Below are positions 15,717-23,654 of a stretch of 28,201 bases of DNA, in pieces (within the stretch, counting starts at the first letter, position 1; each line of letters starts with the position of its first letter). The DNA is from Azonexaceae bacterium (GTDB taxonomy: Bacteria; Pseudomonadota; Gammaproteobacteria; Burkholderiales; Rhodocyclaceae). The position numbers were made by a program, and so were the translations under genes. Location: positions 1 to 28,201 of the forward strand of contig SSTA01000346.1 of the NCBI GenBank assembly GCA_009469685.1. The letters run 5' to 3'. Below the pieces are notes generated by a model. The model saw nothing but the letters and a program-made list of their open reading frames with translations, was not told the DNA's origin and did not search any database.

Positions 15717-16265
15717 TTATCCTGTCCAGGAATACTTGAGGAGCCGATCGAGGTCGGACCGGATGTCCTTGGGTTCGGTGTCGAGGCCATAGCGCAGCAC
15801 CAGATGGCCGTCGGGATCGGCGACATAAACGCCGGGGGAGGCGGTCCAGGTGGCATCGCGGCGGGCGACGAGGAGGTCGGGTTGGGCGGCCTGGGCCTGG
15901 GTGATCCCGGGTTCGCCAGGATCGGCAGCCATCACGACGCGGCGCAGGCGAGCCATGTCCTTGTTGAGGGAGACCTGGATCCGGCGCAGGGCGTCGAGGC
16001 GGGAAGCGCATAGGGCGTCGCAATTCGCCTCGGGAACCAGGATCAACACCCATTTGCCGGCGGCGGCTTCCGGGAGTTGGGCCTTCACGACGGGAGGTGG
16101 CTGCAGGAGCTCGCCCCGATTGCCGGTGCTGGCGGGTTTCCAGCCGGAGAGGTAGAGGGCGCCGCCGAGGATGAAAGGCAACATGAGGAGCCCGGTCGCC
16201 AGCAGCAATGTGCGGCGACCGGCAGCGACCTGGGCGGGGGTGGGCGAGGTCATGGCGGTGCTCAT
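15717..16265 (-). CDS. SCO-like membrane-anchored thioredoxin-fold protein of the cox operon
   Basis: A 182-residue protein with one N-terminal transmembrane anchor ([20 protein letters not shown]) and a periplasmic thioredoxin-like domain. A CxxxC pair (EANCDALC) sits where SCO proteins bind copper. The distal His of true SCO1/SenC proteins (as in LDHSAGSY of the sco gene at 22193) is not seen at the matching place, [13 protein letters not shown]. It may therefore act on CuA cysteines as a thiol reductant and not as a copper donor; that is inference. The ATG at 16265 overlaps the SURF1 stop as ATGA, fixing the start; a second ATG lies four codons on. Proteins of this kind recur between SURF1 and ctaA/ctaB in betaproteobacteria. 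Confidence 0.82.
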   Translation of the reverse strand: MSTAMTSPTPAQVAAGRRTLLLATGLLMLPFILGGALYLSGWKPASTGNRGELLQPPPVVKAQLPEAAAGKWVLILVPEANCDALCASRLDALRRIQVSLNKDMARLRRVVMAADPGEPGITQAQAAQPDLLVARRDATWTASPGVYVADPDGHLVLRYGLDTEPKDIRSDLDRLLKYSWTG

Positions 16266-17029
16266 GGGCGACGGAGGAGGAACCAGACCCAGATGCCTAC
16301 GGTGGTGGCCGCGAAGCCAAACCACTGCAGGGCGTAGCTGAGGTGCTTGTCGGCCCGCTCGTCGGGACGCGGCCAGTCCCTGACGAAGCCGCCGGGAGCG
16401 GCAGGGTCAAGCTGGAGAATGATCGGCTGCAGCGGATAGGGCACTCCTCGGCGGAAACGGTCGAGATCCGGGTTTTGCCAAACGGCTTCCCAGGTCGTGT
16501 CCGCTTGGGGAGCCAGGGTGAAGAAACGGTTGCCGGGAATGACGGCGATCCCCGTGATCTCCACCGGGCCGACCGGAATGTCGGCCAGCGGAACTTGGCG
16601 GTGGTCGGCGCCGGCCGGTACCCAGCCCCGATTCACAAGGACGCGCATTTCGCTACCGGCAAGGCGCAGGGGAGTGAGGACGTGGTAACCCGCGCGCTCC
16701 TGGTGGACCCGATTGTCGATGAGGACCTGATGGGCGCTGTCGTACTCGCCCTGAAGAGTGAAGTGGCGAAAGCGCAGGCTTTCGGCTTCGGCCGGCATGG
16801 TCGGCATCGAAACCAGGGCGTTTTGGCTGCGGGTGTCCAGTTCCGCCTGAAGATGGGTCTTCAGGTCGTACTTCTTCCATTGCCAGGAGCCGAGGCTGAG
16901 GAACAAGGAAACCAGTGCGAGCGTCAGCAGTCCACCCCATAGCAGGATGCCTCGCCGGCCGGCCGTTGCCCCGCGACCGTTCGGGGGGGCATACTCGGGC
17001 CTCGAATCGCCTTCCGGAGTAGTCCCCAT
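16262..17029 (-). CDS. SURF1-family cytochrome oxidase assembly protein
   Basis: Inner-membrane assembly factor that helps insert haem A into subunit I. The 255-residue protein has the two terminal transmembrane helices of the family (ILLWGGLLTLALVSLFLSLG and ALQWFGFAATTVGIWVWFLL). Between them lie typical motifs GSWQWKKYDLK, LIDNRVHQERAGYHVLTPL, VLVNRGWVP and YALQWF. The ATG at 17029 is the only ATG suitably placed, leaving a short 20-residue hydrophilic N terminus. Its start codon overlaps that of the divergent DUF2909 gene by two bases. It most likely depends on the transcript coming from coxC, about 190 nt upstream. Confidence 0.92.
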   Translation of the reverse strand: MGTTPEGDSRPEYAPPNGRGATAGRRGILLWGGLLTLALVSLFLSLGSWQWKKYDLKTHLQAELDTRSQNALVSMPTMPAEAESLRFRHFTLQGEYDSAHQVLIDNRVHQERAGYHVLTPLRLAGSEMRVLVNRGWVPAGADHRQVPLADIPVGPVEITGIAVIPGNRFFTLAPQADTTWEAVWQNPDLDRFRRGVPYPLQPIILQLDPAAPGGFVRDWPRPDERADKHLSYALQWFGFAATTVGIWVWFLLRRP

Positions 17030-17228
17030 GTTGAAGCTGTTGGTGGTATTGATGCTGTTGGCCATCGTCGGCAGCCTGTTTTCCGGACTCTTCTTCCTCT
17101 ACCGCGACCGCGGCGCCGGTGCCCGCACGGTGCGGGCGCTGACGCTGCGGATCGGGCTTTCGGTCACGGTCTTTGTCATTCTGCTGCTCGGACTGCGATT
17201 CGGGTTGATACCGGGTTACAGCCAGTAG
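17028..17228 (+). CDS. DUF2909 twin-transmembrane small protein
   Basis: A 66-residue protein with two hydrophobic helices (MLKLLVVLMLLAIVGSLFSG and LSVTVFVILLLGLRFGL) joined by a basic loop with YRDRGAGARTVRALTLRIG. This matches the DUF2909 / twin transmembrane family linked to cytochrome oxidase clusters. The ATG is supported by GGAG 8 nt upstream. It is antisense to the surrounding cox operon: its start overlaps the SURF1 start and its stop overlaps the coxC stop by 13 bp, so it fills the coxC-SURF1 gap completely. Its function is unknown; a role in oxidase assembly or stability is a guess from position. Confidence 0.87.
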   Translation: MLKLLVVLMLLAIVGSLFSGLFFLYRDRGAGARTVRALTLRIGLSVTVFVILLLGLRFGLIPGYSQ

Positions 17229-18088
17229 ACGAAGACGAAGAGCAACAGCCACACCACGTCGACGAAGTGCCAGTACCAGGCCACGCCCTCGAAGGCGAAG
17301 TGGCGCTCGGAATTGAAATGTCCTTTTAGGCAGCGTCCCAGGATCACCGTCAGCATGATGGCGCCCAGGGTGACGTGGAAGCCGTGGAAGCCGGTGAGCA
17401 TGAAGAAGGTGGCCCCGTAGGCGCCAGCGCCCAGGGTCAGACCGAGTTCGCTGTAGGCGTGGTGGTATTCGTAAGCCTGGAAGCCGAGGAAGGTGAAGCC
17501 CAGCAGTACGGTGGCGAACAGGCCCAGGTTAAGCTGCGCCCGGTTGTTCTTGAGCAGCGCCCAGTGGGCCCAGGTGACGGTGACGCCCGAGGAAAGGAGC
17601 AGGGCCGTATTGATGGCCGGGATGCCCCAGGCACCCATGGGGGTGAATTGCGGACCCTTGGGGCCGCTGGAGGGCCAGGCGCCGGTAAAGTCCGGATACA
17701 GGGTGACGCCGTGCTCGGACACCATGTTCCCCAGTTCCGGAACGGAAATGATCCGCACGTAGTAAAGGGCACCGAAGAAGGCGGCGAAGAACATCACTTC
17801 CGAGGCGATGAACCAGATCATGCCGTAGCGGAAGGATTTGTCCTCCCACTCCCGGTAGGCGCCGCCCTGGGATTCGGCGATGACTTTGCCGAACCAGCCG
17901 AAGAGCACGTAGAGGATGACGCTGGCGCCACCGATCATGACCCAGGGGCCGGGCGGAAATCCGTTCATCTTGAGGATGAAACCCAGGGCCAGCAGGAACA
18001 TGCCTCCCGCCAGGATGAAGGGGTAGATCGACGGTTGCGGCACGAAATAGTGATGATCGTGGGCGGGGTGTGCTGCAGTGGAGCTCAT
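17216..18088 (-). CDS. coxC: Cytochrome c oxidase subunit III
   Basis: Core membrane subunit of aa3-type oxidase without redox centres; it stabilises subunit I and its proton uptake. The 290-residue protein has seven helices with family motifs FRYGMIWFIASEVMFFAAFF, NTALLLSSGVTVTWAHWAL, YEYHHAYS, FFMLTGFHGFHVTLG and AWYWHFVDVVWLLLFVFVYW. The start at ATG 18088 overlaps the ctaG stop (ATGA) and has GGGAGG just upstream. The same frame is open further upstream through ctaG, but only as an off-frame reading of that gene. Confidence 0.97.
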   Translation of the reverse strand: MSSTAAHPAHDHHYFVPQPSIYPFILAGGMFLLALGFILKMNGFPPGPWVMIGGASVILYVLFGWFGKVIAESQGGAYREWEDKSFRYGMIWFIASEVMFFAAFFGALYYVRIISVPELGNMVSEHGVTLYPDFTGAWPSSGPKGPQFTPMGAWGIPAINTALLLSSGVTVTWAHWALLKNNRAQLNLGLFATVLLGFTFLGFQAYEYHHAYSELGLTLGAGAYGATFFMLTGFHGFHVTLGAIMLTVILGRCLKGHFNSERHFAFEGVAWYWHFVDVVWLLLFVFVYWL

Positions 18089-18696
18089 TGGGCCTCCCGA
18101 ATGTTGTTGGGCGCCGCGCGCGGGGCGTCGACGCTGAAGAATGCGTAGGAAAGGGTGATGTGGCGAATGTCTTCGTCGAGCTCGGGCTTGACGATGAAAG
18201 TCAGCGGCAGTTCGCGGGCCTCGCCGGGGGCAAAGGTCTGCTGGGAGAAGCAGAAGCAGTCCAGTTTTTCGAAGTGCTGGGCGGCTTGTCCCGGGGTGAC
18301 GCTGGGCACCGCCTGACCGACGATGGTCCGATCGGAGGTGTTGCGCACCAGATACTTGACCTGTTGCAACTCGCCGGGATGGAGATCGAGGGAAAGGGTG
18401 AGGGGGCGCATGTCCCAAGGCAGCCCGGGCATGACCGTTCCCGTGAATTCCACCGTCACGGTCCTCCCGCTGACCACTCTTGATGGTGCCGGAGTGGAAA
18501 CCACCAGCCCGCCCACGCCTATGCCCTCCCGCACGGCCTTGCGGTCCGCGGTCTTGCCATTGAAGCCGGTGGCTTCGCAAAGCACGTTGTAGAGAGGGAC
18601 CAGGGCGAAGCCAAAGGCGAAGGCGAGGGCGACCGCAACCACCAGGCGGCCGACGAGGCGGCCATGGTTGGGCGGGGCGGCGTGTACGTGCTCCAT
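18085..18696 (-). CDS. ctaG: Cytochrome c oxidase assembly protein CtaG (Cox11 family)
   Basis: Membrane-anchored copper chaperone that delivers CuB to subunit I. The 203-residue protein has one N-terminal helix (LVVAVALAFAFGFALVPLY) and then a periplasmic beta-barrel domain with LYNVLCEATGFNG and the copper-binding KLDCFCFSQQ (Cys-Phe-Cys). The ATG at 18696 is chosen because it begins just after the small upstream gene; an in-frame ATG at 18732 would overlap that gene. It overlaps coxC by 4 bp. The position between the small protein and coxC is the standard proteobacterial order. Confidence 0.95.
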   Translation of the reverse strand: MEHVHAAPPNHGRLVGRLVVAVALAFAFGFALVPLYNVLCEATGFNGKTADRKAVREGIGVGGLVVSTPAPSRVVSGRTVTVEFTGTVMPGLPWDMRPLTLSLDLHPGELQQVKYLVRNTSDRTIVGQAVPSVTPGQAAQHFEKLDCFCFSQQTFAPGEARELPLTFIVKPELDEDIRHITLSYAFFSVDAPRAAPNNIREAQ

Positions 18697-18703
18697 GGTG
18701 CGG

Positions 18704-18826
18704 TCAGCGCTGGACGAAGAAACCCAGGACATACAGGGCCAGGACCACGATGCCGAGGGCCCAGCCCAGGCGCCGCGAGGCGGCGCGGCGGCGGGCGAGC
18801 TCGTCGGGGGTGAGGGTGGCGTCCAT
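18704..18826 (-). CDS. Cytochrome oxidase small assembly protein (40 aa)
   Basis: A 40-residue single-pass membrane protein: a charged N-terminal stretch (LTPDELARRRAASRRLG) and one helix (WALGIVVLALYVLGFFVQ). Its ATG overlaps the coxA stop by one base (TGATG) and its stop lies 7 bp before ctaG, so it is part of the operon. Small proteins of this type regularly sit between coxA and ctaG in betaproteobacteria. The function is inferred from position; no catalytic motif exists. Confidence 0.82.
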   Translation of the reverse strand: MDATLTPDELARRRAASRRLGWALGIVVLALYVLGFFVQR

Positions 18827-20418
18827 CACTTCACGACCGGCTGGGTTTCCCAGCTATGGTGCGGCGGCGGGGAAGGCAGCTCCCATTCCAATCCTTCGGC
18901 CCCTTCCCAAACGCGGCCTTCGGCCTTGGGACCACCCTTGACGCAGGTCCAGATGTTGTACGCGAAGAGCAGCTGGCTCAGGCCGAGGATAAAAGCGCCG
19001 ACGGTGGAAATGGCGTTGAATTCGGCGAACTGCAGCGCATAGTCGGGAATGCGGCGCGGCATTCCGGCGAGTCCCAGGAAGAACTGCGGAATGAAGGTCA
19101 GGTTGAAGGACACCACGGTGAGCCAGAAATGCCACTTGCCCAGAGTTTCGCTGTAATGGTGCCCGGTCCATTTGGGCAGCCAGTAATAGACCCCGGTCAT
19201 CACGCCCATGATGCCCCCCGCGAAGAGGGCGTAATGGAAGTGGGCGACGACGAAGTAGCTGTGATGGTACTGGGCGTCCGCTGCCACGTCGGCCAGCACC
19301 AGCCCGGTGAGTCCGGCCATGCCGAAAAGGACGATGAAGCCCTGGGCGAACAGCATGGGGGTCTCGAAGGTCATGGCGCCGCGCCACATGGTGGCGATCC
19401 AGCAGAAGAAGAGCACGGCCAGCGGCAGGGAAATCGACATGGTGCTGAACATGAAGTAGATCAGCGCCGGGACCGGCATACCCACGGTGAAGAAGTGATG
19501 GGCCCAGACGATGACCGACAGGATGCCGATAGCGATGAAACTATAGACCTGCGCCTTGTAGCCGTAGGTGGGCTTGCGGCTGAAGGTGGACAGCACGTGG
19601 GGGATCAGACCCCACACCGGCAGCAGCAGGATGTACACCTCGGGGTGGCCGAAGAACCAGAACAGGTGCTGGAAGAGTATCGGGTCACCGCCTCCGGCCG
19701 CGTTGAAGAAGTGGGTGCCGAAGTGGCGGTCGGTCAGCAGCATGGTCACCGCGCCCGCCAGCACCGGGATGGTGGCGATGAGCAGGAAGGCGGTGATCAG
19801 CCAGCCCCAGGCGAAGAGGGGCAGCTTCATCATGGTCATGCCCGGCGCGCGCAGGTTGAAGATGGTGACGATGATGTTGATCGACCCCATGATCGAGCTG
19901 ACGCCCAGGATGTGCACCGCGAAGATGGCGAAGTCGACGCCGATGCCGCCCTGCACCGACAGCGGCGCGTAGAAGGTCCAGCCGGTGGCGATGGCGCCGT
20001 CACCGATGCCGAAGAGGGCCAGGGTGAAGGGCAGGGTGAGCAGGATGGCCGCCGGCGGCAGCAGCCAGAAGCCCCAGTTGTTCAGGCGGGGCAGAGCCAT
20101 GTCGGGGGCGCCGATCATGAGCGGGATCTGCCAGTTCGCGAAGCCCGTCGCCGCCGGCATGAGCGCCGCGAAGATCATCACCAGGGCGTGCACCCCGATC
20201 AACTGGTTGAAGAATTCCGGCTTCATCAGCTGCAGTCCGGGCGAGAACAACTCGGCCCGCACAGCCAGGATCATGATGCCGCCGACGAAGAACATGATGA
20301 GGGCGAAGGTCAGGTACATCGTGCCGATGTCCTTGTGATTCGTCGTCGTCAGCCAGCGCAGGATGCCGCTGGGGTGGTATTCGCCGTGGTGTTCGGGATG
20401 GGTGGTGGCGATGCTCAT
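18826..20418 (-). CDS. coxA: Cytochrome c oxidase subunit I, aa3 type
   Basis: Catalytic subunit of the haem-copper oxidase that reduces oxygen to water and pumps protons. The 530-residue protein has twelve helices. The redox ligands are visible: helix II His in LIGVHALVMIF, GHPEVYILLLPVWG with CuB His and cross-linked Tyr, WAHHFFTVGM with the two CuB His, and VVAHFHYALF with the haem a3 and haem a ligands. The D-channel APDMA Asp and the helix VI Glu in GHPEV place it in the A1 class. AGGAG lies 7 nt upstream of the ATG. It follows coxB by 10 bp. Confidence 0.98.
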   Translation of the reverse strand: MSIATTHPEHHGEYHPSGILRWLTTTNHKDIGTMYLTFALIMFFVGGIMILAVRAELFSPGLQLMKPEFFNQLIGVHALVMIFAALMPAATGFANWQIPLMIGAPDMALPRLNNWGFWLLPPAAILLTLPFTLALFGIGDGAIATGWTFYAPLSVQGGIGVDFAIFAVHILGVSSIMGSINIIVTIFNLRAPGMTMMKLPLFAWGWLITAFLLIATIPVLAGAVTMLLTDRHFGTHFFNAAGGGDPILFQHLFWFFGHPEVYILLLPVWGLIPHVLSTFSRKPTYGYKAQVYSFIAIGILSVIVWAHHFFTVGMPVPALIYFMFSTMSISLPLAVLFFCWIATMWRGAMTFETPMLFAQGFIVLFGMAGLTGLVLADVAADAQYHHSYFVVAHFHYALFAGGIMGVMTGVYYWLPKWTGHHYSETLGKWHFWLTVVSFNLTFIPQFFLGLAGMPRRIPDYALQFAEFNAISTVGAFILGLSQLLFAYNIWTCVKGGPKAEGRVWEGAEGLEWELPSPPPHHSWETQPVVK

Positions 20419-20428
20419 GGTTCGTCTC

Positions 20429-21598
20429 CTAGCGCAGGGCCTTGATCTGGGCGGGTTGGATCATGTCGCCCATGGTGTTGCCGAAGCTGTTCCGCTCGAA
20501 GGTGATGACGGCAGCGATTTCGGTGTCGGACAGGGTGTTCTTGAATGCTTGCATGGCGGTATTGGGTTTGCCGTTCATGACCCGGTCCACGTGGCTATCG
20601 GGGATCAGCTTGCCGTCCTTGGACAGCCATTCGCTGTTGCAGAGCTTGCTGCCGGAGAGGGCCGGGAACGCATTGGGAACGCCCTTGCCGTCGGCTTGGT
20701 GGCAGACGGCGCACTGCTTCTCATAGACTTCCTTGCCCTTGGCGACCAACTCGTCCTTGCTCCAGGTGCGGTCTGCGCCACCGGCGGCTGCCGTCGATTC
20801 GGCCTTCTTCTTGTCGACCCAGGCGAGGTATTCCGCTTCCGGCACGGCGTGGACGACCACCGGCATGAAGCCATGGTCCTTGCCGCACAGTTCGGCGCAC
20901 TGGCCGCGGTAAATGCCGGGCTTTTCGATCTTGACCCAGGTTTCGCGGAGGAACCCCGGGATGGCGTCGCGTTTGACCCCGAACTGCGGCACCCACCAGG
21001 TGTGGATCACGTCGGTTGAGGTCAGCAGGACACGCACTTTCTTGCCCACTGGCAGGACCACCGGATTATCGACCTCGAGCAGATAATGTTCGCCTTTCTG
21101 CTCGCTATTGCTGATCTGGTCGCGAGGCGTTGAGAGCGTGCTGATGAATTTCACGCCGGAATCGGGATATTCGTACTGCCACTTCCACTGCATGCCCGTG
21201 ACCTTGAGCACCATGTCCGCCTTGTTCTTGGTGTCTTCCATCTCGATGATGGCGTGCACCGCGGGGATGCCCATCAGGATGAAGTCGATGAAGAGCAGGA
21301 TGCCGAAGGGCAACAGCGCCCAGAACCACTGCAGGCCGCCCTTGGGACCGGTGAACTTGGCGGGCTCGCGGCCGGCGCGTTTCCGGTGATTGATCATCGA
21401 GTAGATCATGATGGCGAAGACCACGACGAACAACGCCGTGATGATCAGCATGAACTCGTTGTGGATCTTCAGCGTATCCCGGGCGATGGGCGTCACCGGC
21501 TCGGGGAAATTCCACGAATAATCAGCCCGGCAAAGCGCCGGCACAGCAAGCAGCAGCCAGAGCGGCAGCCTGCGCAAATATCTTGCGAGTACTTTCAA
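20429..21598 (-). CDS. coxB: Cytochrome c oxidase subunit II fused to a cytochrome c domain
   Basis: Takes electrons from cytochrome c into the binuclear CuA site. The 389-residue protein has a signal sequence cut after about 25 residues (LPLWLLLAVPALCRA), two helices (MLIITALFVVVFAIMIYSM and FWALLPFGILLFIDFILMG), and a cupredoxin domain with the CuA ligands HTWWVPQF and CAELCGKDHGFM. It ends in a C-terminal class I cytochrome c domain with CAVCH and a probable Met ligand in NTAMQAF. The fused haem makes this a caa3-like variant of subunit II. The start is TTG at 21598 with a strong GGAGG 5 nt upstream and no better start nearby. It lies 34 bp after the DUF2244 gene. Confidence 0.96.
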   Translation of the reverse strand: MKVLARYLRRLPLWLLLAVPALCRADYSWNFPEPVTPIARDTLKIHNEFMLIITALFVVVFAIMIYSMINHRKRAGREPAKFTGPKGGLQWFWALLPFGILLFIDFILMGIPAVHAIIEMEDTKNKADMVLKVTGMQWKWQYEYPDSGVKFISTLSTPRDQISNSEQKGEHYLLEVDNPVVLPVGKKVRVLLTSTDVIHTWWVPQFGVKRDAIPGFLRETWVKIEKPGIYRGQCAELCGKDHGFMPVVVHAVPEAEYLAWVDKKKAESTAAAGGADRTWSKDELVAKGKEVYEKQCAVCHQADGKGVPNAFPALSGSKLCNSEWLSKDGKLIPDSHVDRVMNGKPNTAMQAFKNTLSDTEIAAVITFERNSFGNTMGDMIQPAQIKALR

Positions 21599-21632
21599 CT
21601 ATCCCTCCGTTGGATTGACCTACCTGAAATGC

Positions 21633-22103
21633 TTATAAGGCGAGCGCCTTCCTGATCTCTGCGCTAAGCGCGCGCTTATTTTTCTCGGCCAGTCCCCGAC
21701 CGATCTCGACTTCGCGGCCGTGGGAGCCGATGAGCAAGCGCCCCTCGCCGCCCCCCGGCGGCGCTTCCAGGCGCAGGCGCGCCCAGTAGGGGTGGAGGTC
21801 GATGGTCTCGAGGCGAGAGCCGATTTGCCGTTCGACGAAGAGGCGGTCGCCCTCGCGAACAATTCGTTCATAATCGCGGGCATGGCGGCGCAAATGGCGC
21901 AAGGCCAGCCAAAGTGCGGCAACTTCCACGCCGGCAAAAGGAAGCACCGGCCAGGCGCCGGCCAGGGAGAAACCCGTGGCAATCAAGATCGAAACGACGA
22001 GCACGGCCAGCAACAGCCGACCCGAGATGGCATCCCGGGGCGCCGCACTTGGCCGGGTAATCCAGCGAACGGTCGCGCAACGATCCATGGCATATCCCGC
22101 CAC
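21633..22103 (-). CDS. DUF2244 membrane protein at the head of the cox operon
   Basis: A 156-residue protein with two close transmembrane helices (LLLAVLVVSILIATGFSLAG and LPFAGVEVAALWLAL), followed by the DUF2244 signature with RRHARDYERI and DRLFVERQIG and a soluble C-terminal half. GTG at 22103 is preceded by GGAGG about 9 nt upstream; an ATG five codons later is the alternative. It is the first gene of the minus-strand cox operon. DUF2244 proteins commonly accompany oxidase genes in proteobacteria; their role is not established. Confidence 0.85.
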   Translation of the reverse strand: MAGYAMDRCATVRWITRPSAAPRDAISGRLLLAVLVVSILIATGFSLAGAWPVLPFAGVEVAALWLALRHLRRHARDYERIVREGDRLFVERQIGSRLETIDLHPYWARLRLEAPPGGGEGRLLIGSHGREVEIGRGLAEKNKRALSAEIRKALAL

Positions 22104-22118
22104 TTGGTGTTCCCTCCC

Positions 22119-22179
22119 CTTGTGAGAACTTAAATGGGTCTTGTGAGTCTTTGACTGGCATTAACTTTTCGAAAAAGTT
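22119..22179. promoter_or_regulatory. Divergent control region of sco and the cox operon: direct repeats and inverted repeat
   Basis: The 89-bp gap holds CTTGTGAG twice (22119-22126 and 22140-22147), 21 bp apart, which is two helical turns. Next come TTGACT at 22151-22156, a good sigma-70 -35 match reading toward sco, and AACTTTT-CGA-AAAAGTT (22163-22179), a 7-bp inverted repeat. The spacing suggests binding sites for a regulator acting on sco and/or the cox operon. I cannot name the factor, and no clear -10 at the right distance was found. Confidence 0.4.
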
Positions 22180-22192
22180 CCTGGATTCTACA

Positions 22193-22774
22193 ATGCATTC
22201 TCTCGTTTTGTTCCTCGTTCTGATTGCCGCCCTAGTAGGGTGTCAGCCAGAACCGCCGGCTTTTCGCGCAACCGACATCAGTGGCGGTACCTTCGGAAAA
22301 CGGCTAGACCTGACCGATCACGACGGGAGGTCCCGTTCTCTCGAGGACTTCCGTGGCAAGGCCGTGGTGCTCTTCTTCGGTTATACCTCATGTCCGGACG
22401 TCTGCCCGACGACCTTGGCCCGCTATGGGGAAGTGATGAAGGTTCTCGGGCCCGATGCCGATCGGGTCCAGGTGCTGTTCGTCACCCTGGATCCCCGCCG
22501 TGACGACGCCGCGCGACTCAAGGCCTTCGTCCCCTGGTTCGACCCCCGGTTCATCGGACTGTATGGCGACGAGGCGAAGACCGCTGCGGTCGCCAAGGAA
22601 TTCTTGATTCATAGTGCAGTGAAGGAAGTCGGTGGCGGTCTCGGGTATGTGCTGGACCACTCCGCCGGCAGTTACGTCTTCGACCCCGCCGGCCGCCTGC
22701 GCCTCTATGTGCGCGACGGCGCAGCGGTGGAGGACATCGTCGCGGACCTCAGGCTGCTGCTGGCTGGGCGGTAA
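22193..22774 (+). CDS. SCO1/SenC/PrrC family copper chaperone (lipoprotein)
   Basis: Periplasmic thioredoxin-fold copper-binding protein needed to build the CuA site of subunit II. The 193-residue protein starts with a lipoprotein signal (MHSLVLFLVLIAALVGC, lipobox LVGC). The full SCO copper set follows: GYTSCPDVCPTT (CxxxC) and the distal His in VLDHSAGSYVFD. VTLDPRRDD is also typical. ATG 22193 is chosen because it gives the lipobox at the right distance; the ribosome site is weak. It is divergent from the cox operon, and its last 26 bp overlap the end of rpoH. Confidence 0.94.
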   Translation: MHSLVLFLVLIAALVGCQPEPPAFRATDISGGTFGKRLDLTDHDGRSRSLEDFRGKAVVLFFGYTSCPDVCPTTLARYGEVMKVLGPDADRVQVLFVTLDPRRDDAARLKAFVPWFDPRFIGLYGDEAKTAAVAKEFLIHSAVKEVGGGLGYVLDHSAGSYVFDPAGRLRLYVRDGAAVEDIVADLRLLLAGR

Positions 22775-23621
22775 GCAGCCCCTTCATCTTTTGCAGGGCT
22801 TTGACCTCGATCTGCCGGATGCGCTCGGCGGAGACCTGGAATTCGTCGGCCAGGTCGTGCAGGGTCGCGGCCTCGCCGTCATGTAGCCAGCGGGCTTCCA
22901 GAATGCGGCGGCTGCGCGGATCGAGCGCCGCCAAGGCGGTCGAAAGCCCTTCGTTTTCCAGGCGCGCCACGGCCTTGCCCTCGATGACCCGAGTCGGTTC
23001 GTAGCGGCTGTCCGCCAGATAGTCGATGGGGGCAAAGCGCTCTTCATCGTCGTCCGGGTGTCCTTCCAGGGCGATGTCGCGCCCGCCGAGGCGGGTTTCC
23101 ATCTCGACGACCTCTTCCGGCTTGACTCCCAGGCGACGGGCGACATCGCTGGCCTGGGAACTGCTCAGGGTTTCGCTGCCTTCGTAATCCCGCTTCAGGC
23201 TGCGCAGGTTGAAGAAAAGCTTGCGCTGGGCCTTGGTGGTCGCTACTTTGACCAAGCGCCAATTCTTGAGGATGTACTCGTGAATCTCGGCCTTGATCCA
23301 GTGGATGGCGAAGGAGACCAGGCGAACTCCCCGATCCGGATCAAATCGCTTGACCGCCTTCATCAGGCCGACATTGCCTTCCTGAATGAGATCGGCGTGG
23401 GGCAAGCCGTAGCCAAGATAACCTCGGGCGATTGAAATGACCAGGCGCAGATGGCTCAGAACCAGTTGCCGGGCGGCCTCGACATCGCCTTCGTCGCGCA
23501 GGCGGCGGGCGAGGGCAGTCTCCTCCGCTTCCGAGAGCATCGGATAGCGGTTCGCCGCGGCGATGAAGGCATCAAGATTGCCGACAGTTGCGGGAATGGG
23601 GAGCGCGAGGGCGTGGGTCAT
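22749..23621 (-). CDS. rpoH: Heat-shock sigma factor RpoH (sigma-32)
   Basis: Directs RNA polymerase to heat-shock promoters. The 290-residue protein has region 1.2/2 (ANRYPMLSEAEE, LVLSHLRLVISIARGYLGYG, DLIQEGNVGLMKAVKRFDP), the -10-recognising FAIHWIKAEIHEYILKNWR, the diagnostic RpoH box QRKLFFNLR, and region 4 (LDPRSRRILEARWL, VSAERIRQIEVKALQKMK). GGAGG lies 10 nt upstream of the ATG. A perfect CIRCE operator covers its promoter, so HrcA repression is expected. The 3' end overlaps sco by 26 bp. Confidence 0.97.
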   Translation of the reverse strand: MTHALALPIPATVGNLDAFIAAANRYPMLSEAEETALARRLRDEGDVEAARQLVLSHLRLVISIARGYLGYGLPHADLIQEGNVGLMKAVKRFDPDRGVRLVSFAIHWIKAEIHEYILKNWRLVKVATTKAQRKLFFNLRSLKRDYEGSETLSSSQASDVARRLGVKPEEVVEMETRLGGRDIALEGHPDDDEERFAPIDYLADSRYEPTRVIEGKAVARLENEGLSTALAALDPRSRRILEARWLHDGEAATLHDLADEFQVSAERIRQIEVKALQKMKGLLTAQPAAA

Positions 23622-23654
23622 TGCGGTGTATCCTCCAACAAGGGTTTCAATCTC

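Noticed and set aside
16653..17252. Minus-strand open frame of 199 codons over SURF1 and DUF2909
   Set aside because: Low-complexity Gln/Arg-rich reading of two genes with clear helices in other frames.
18089..18580. N-terminal extension of the coxC frame
   Set aside because: It reads ctaG in another frame; the ATG at 18088 has a ribosome site and the ATGA overlap.
18856..20445. Long plus-strand open frame antisense to coxA (529 codons)
   Set aside because: Composition is Gly/His/Gln/Asp-rich as expected from antisense reading of membrane-protein codons; no family similarity.
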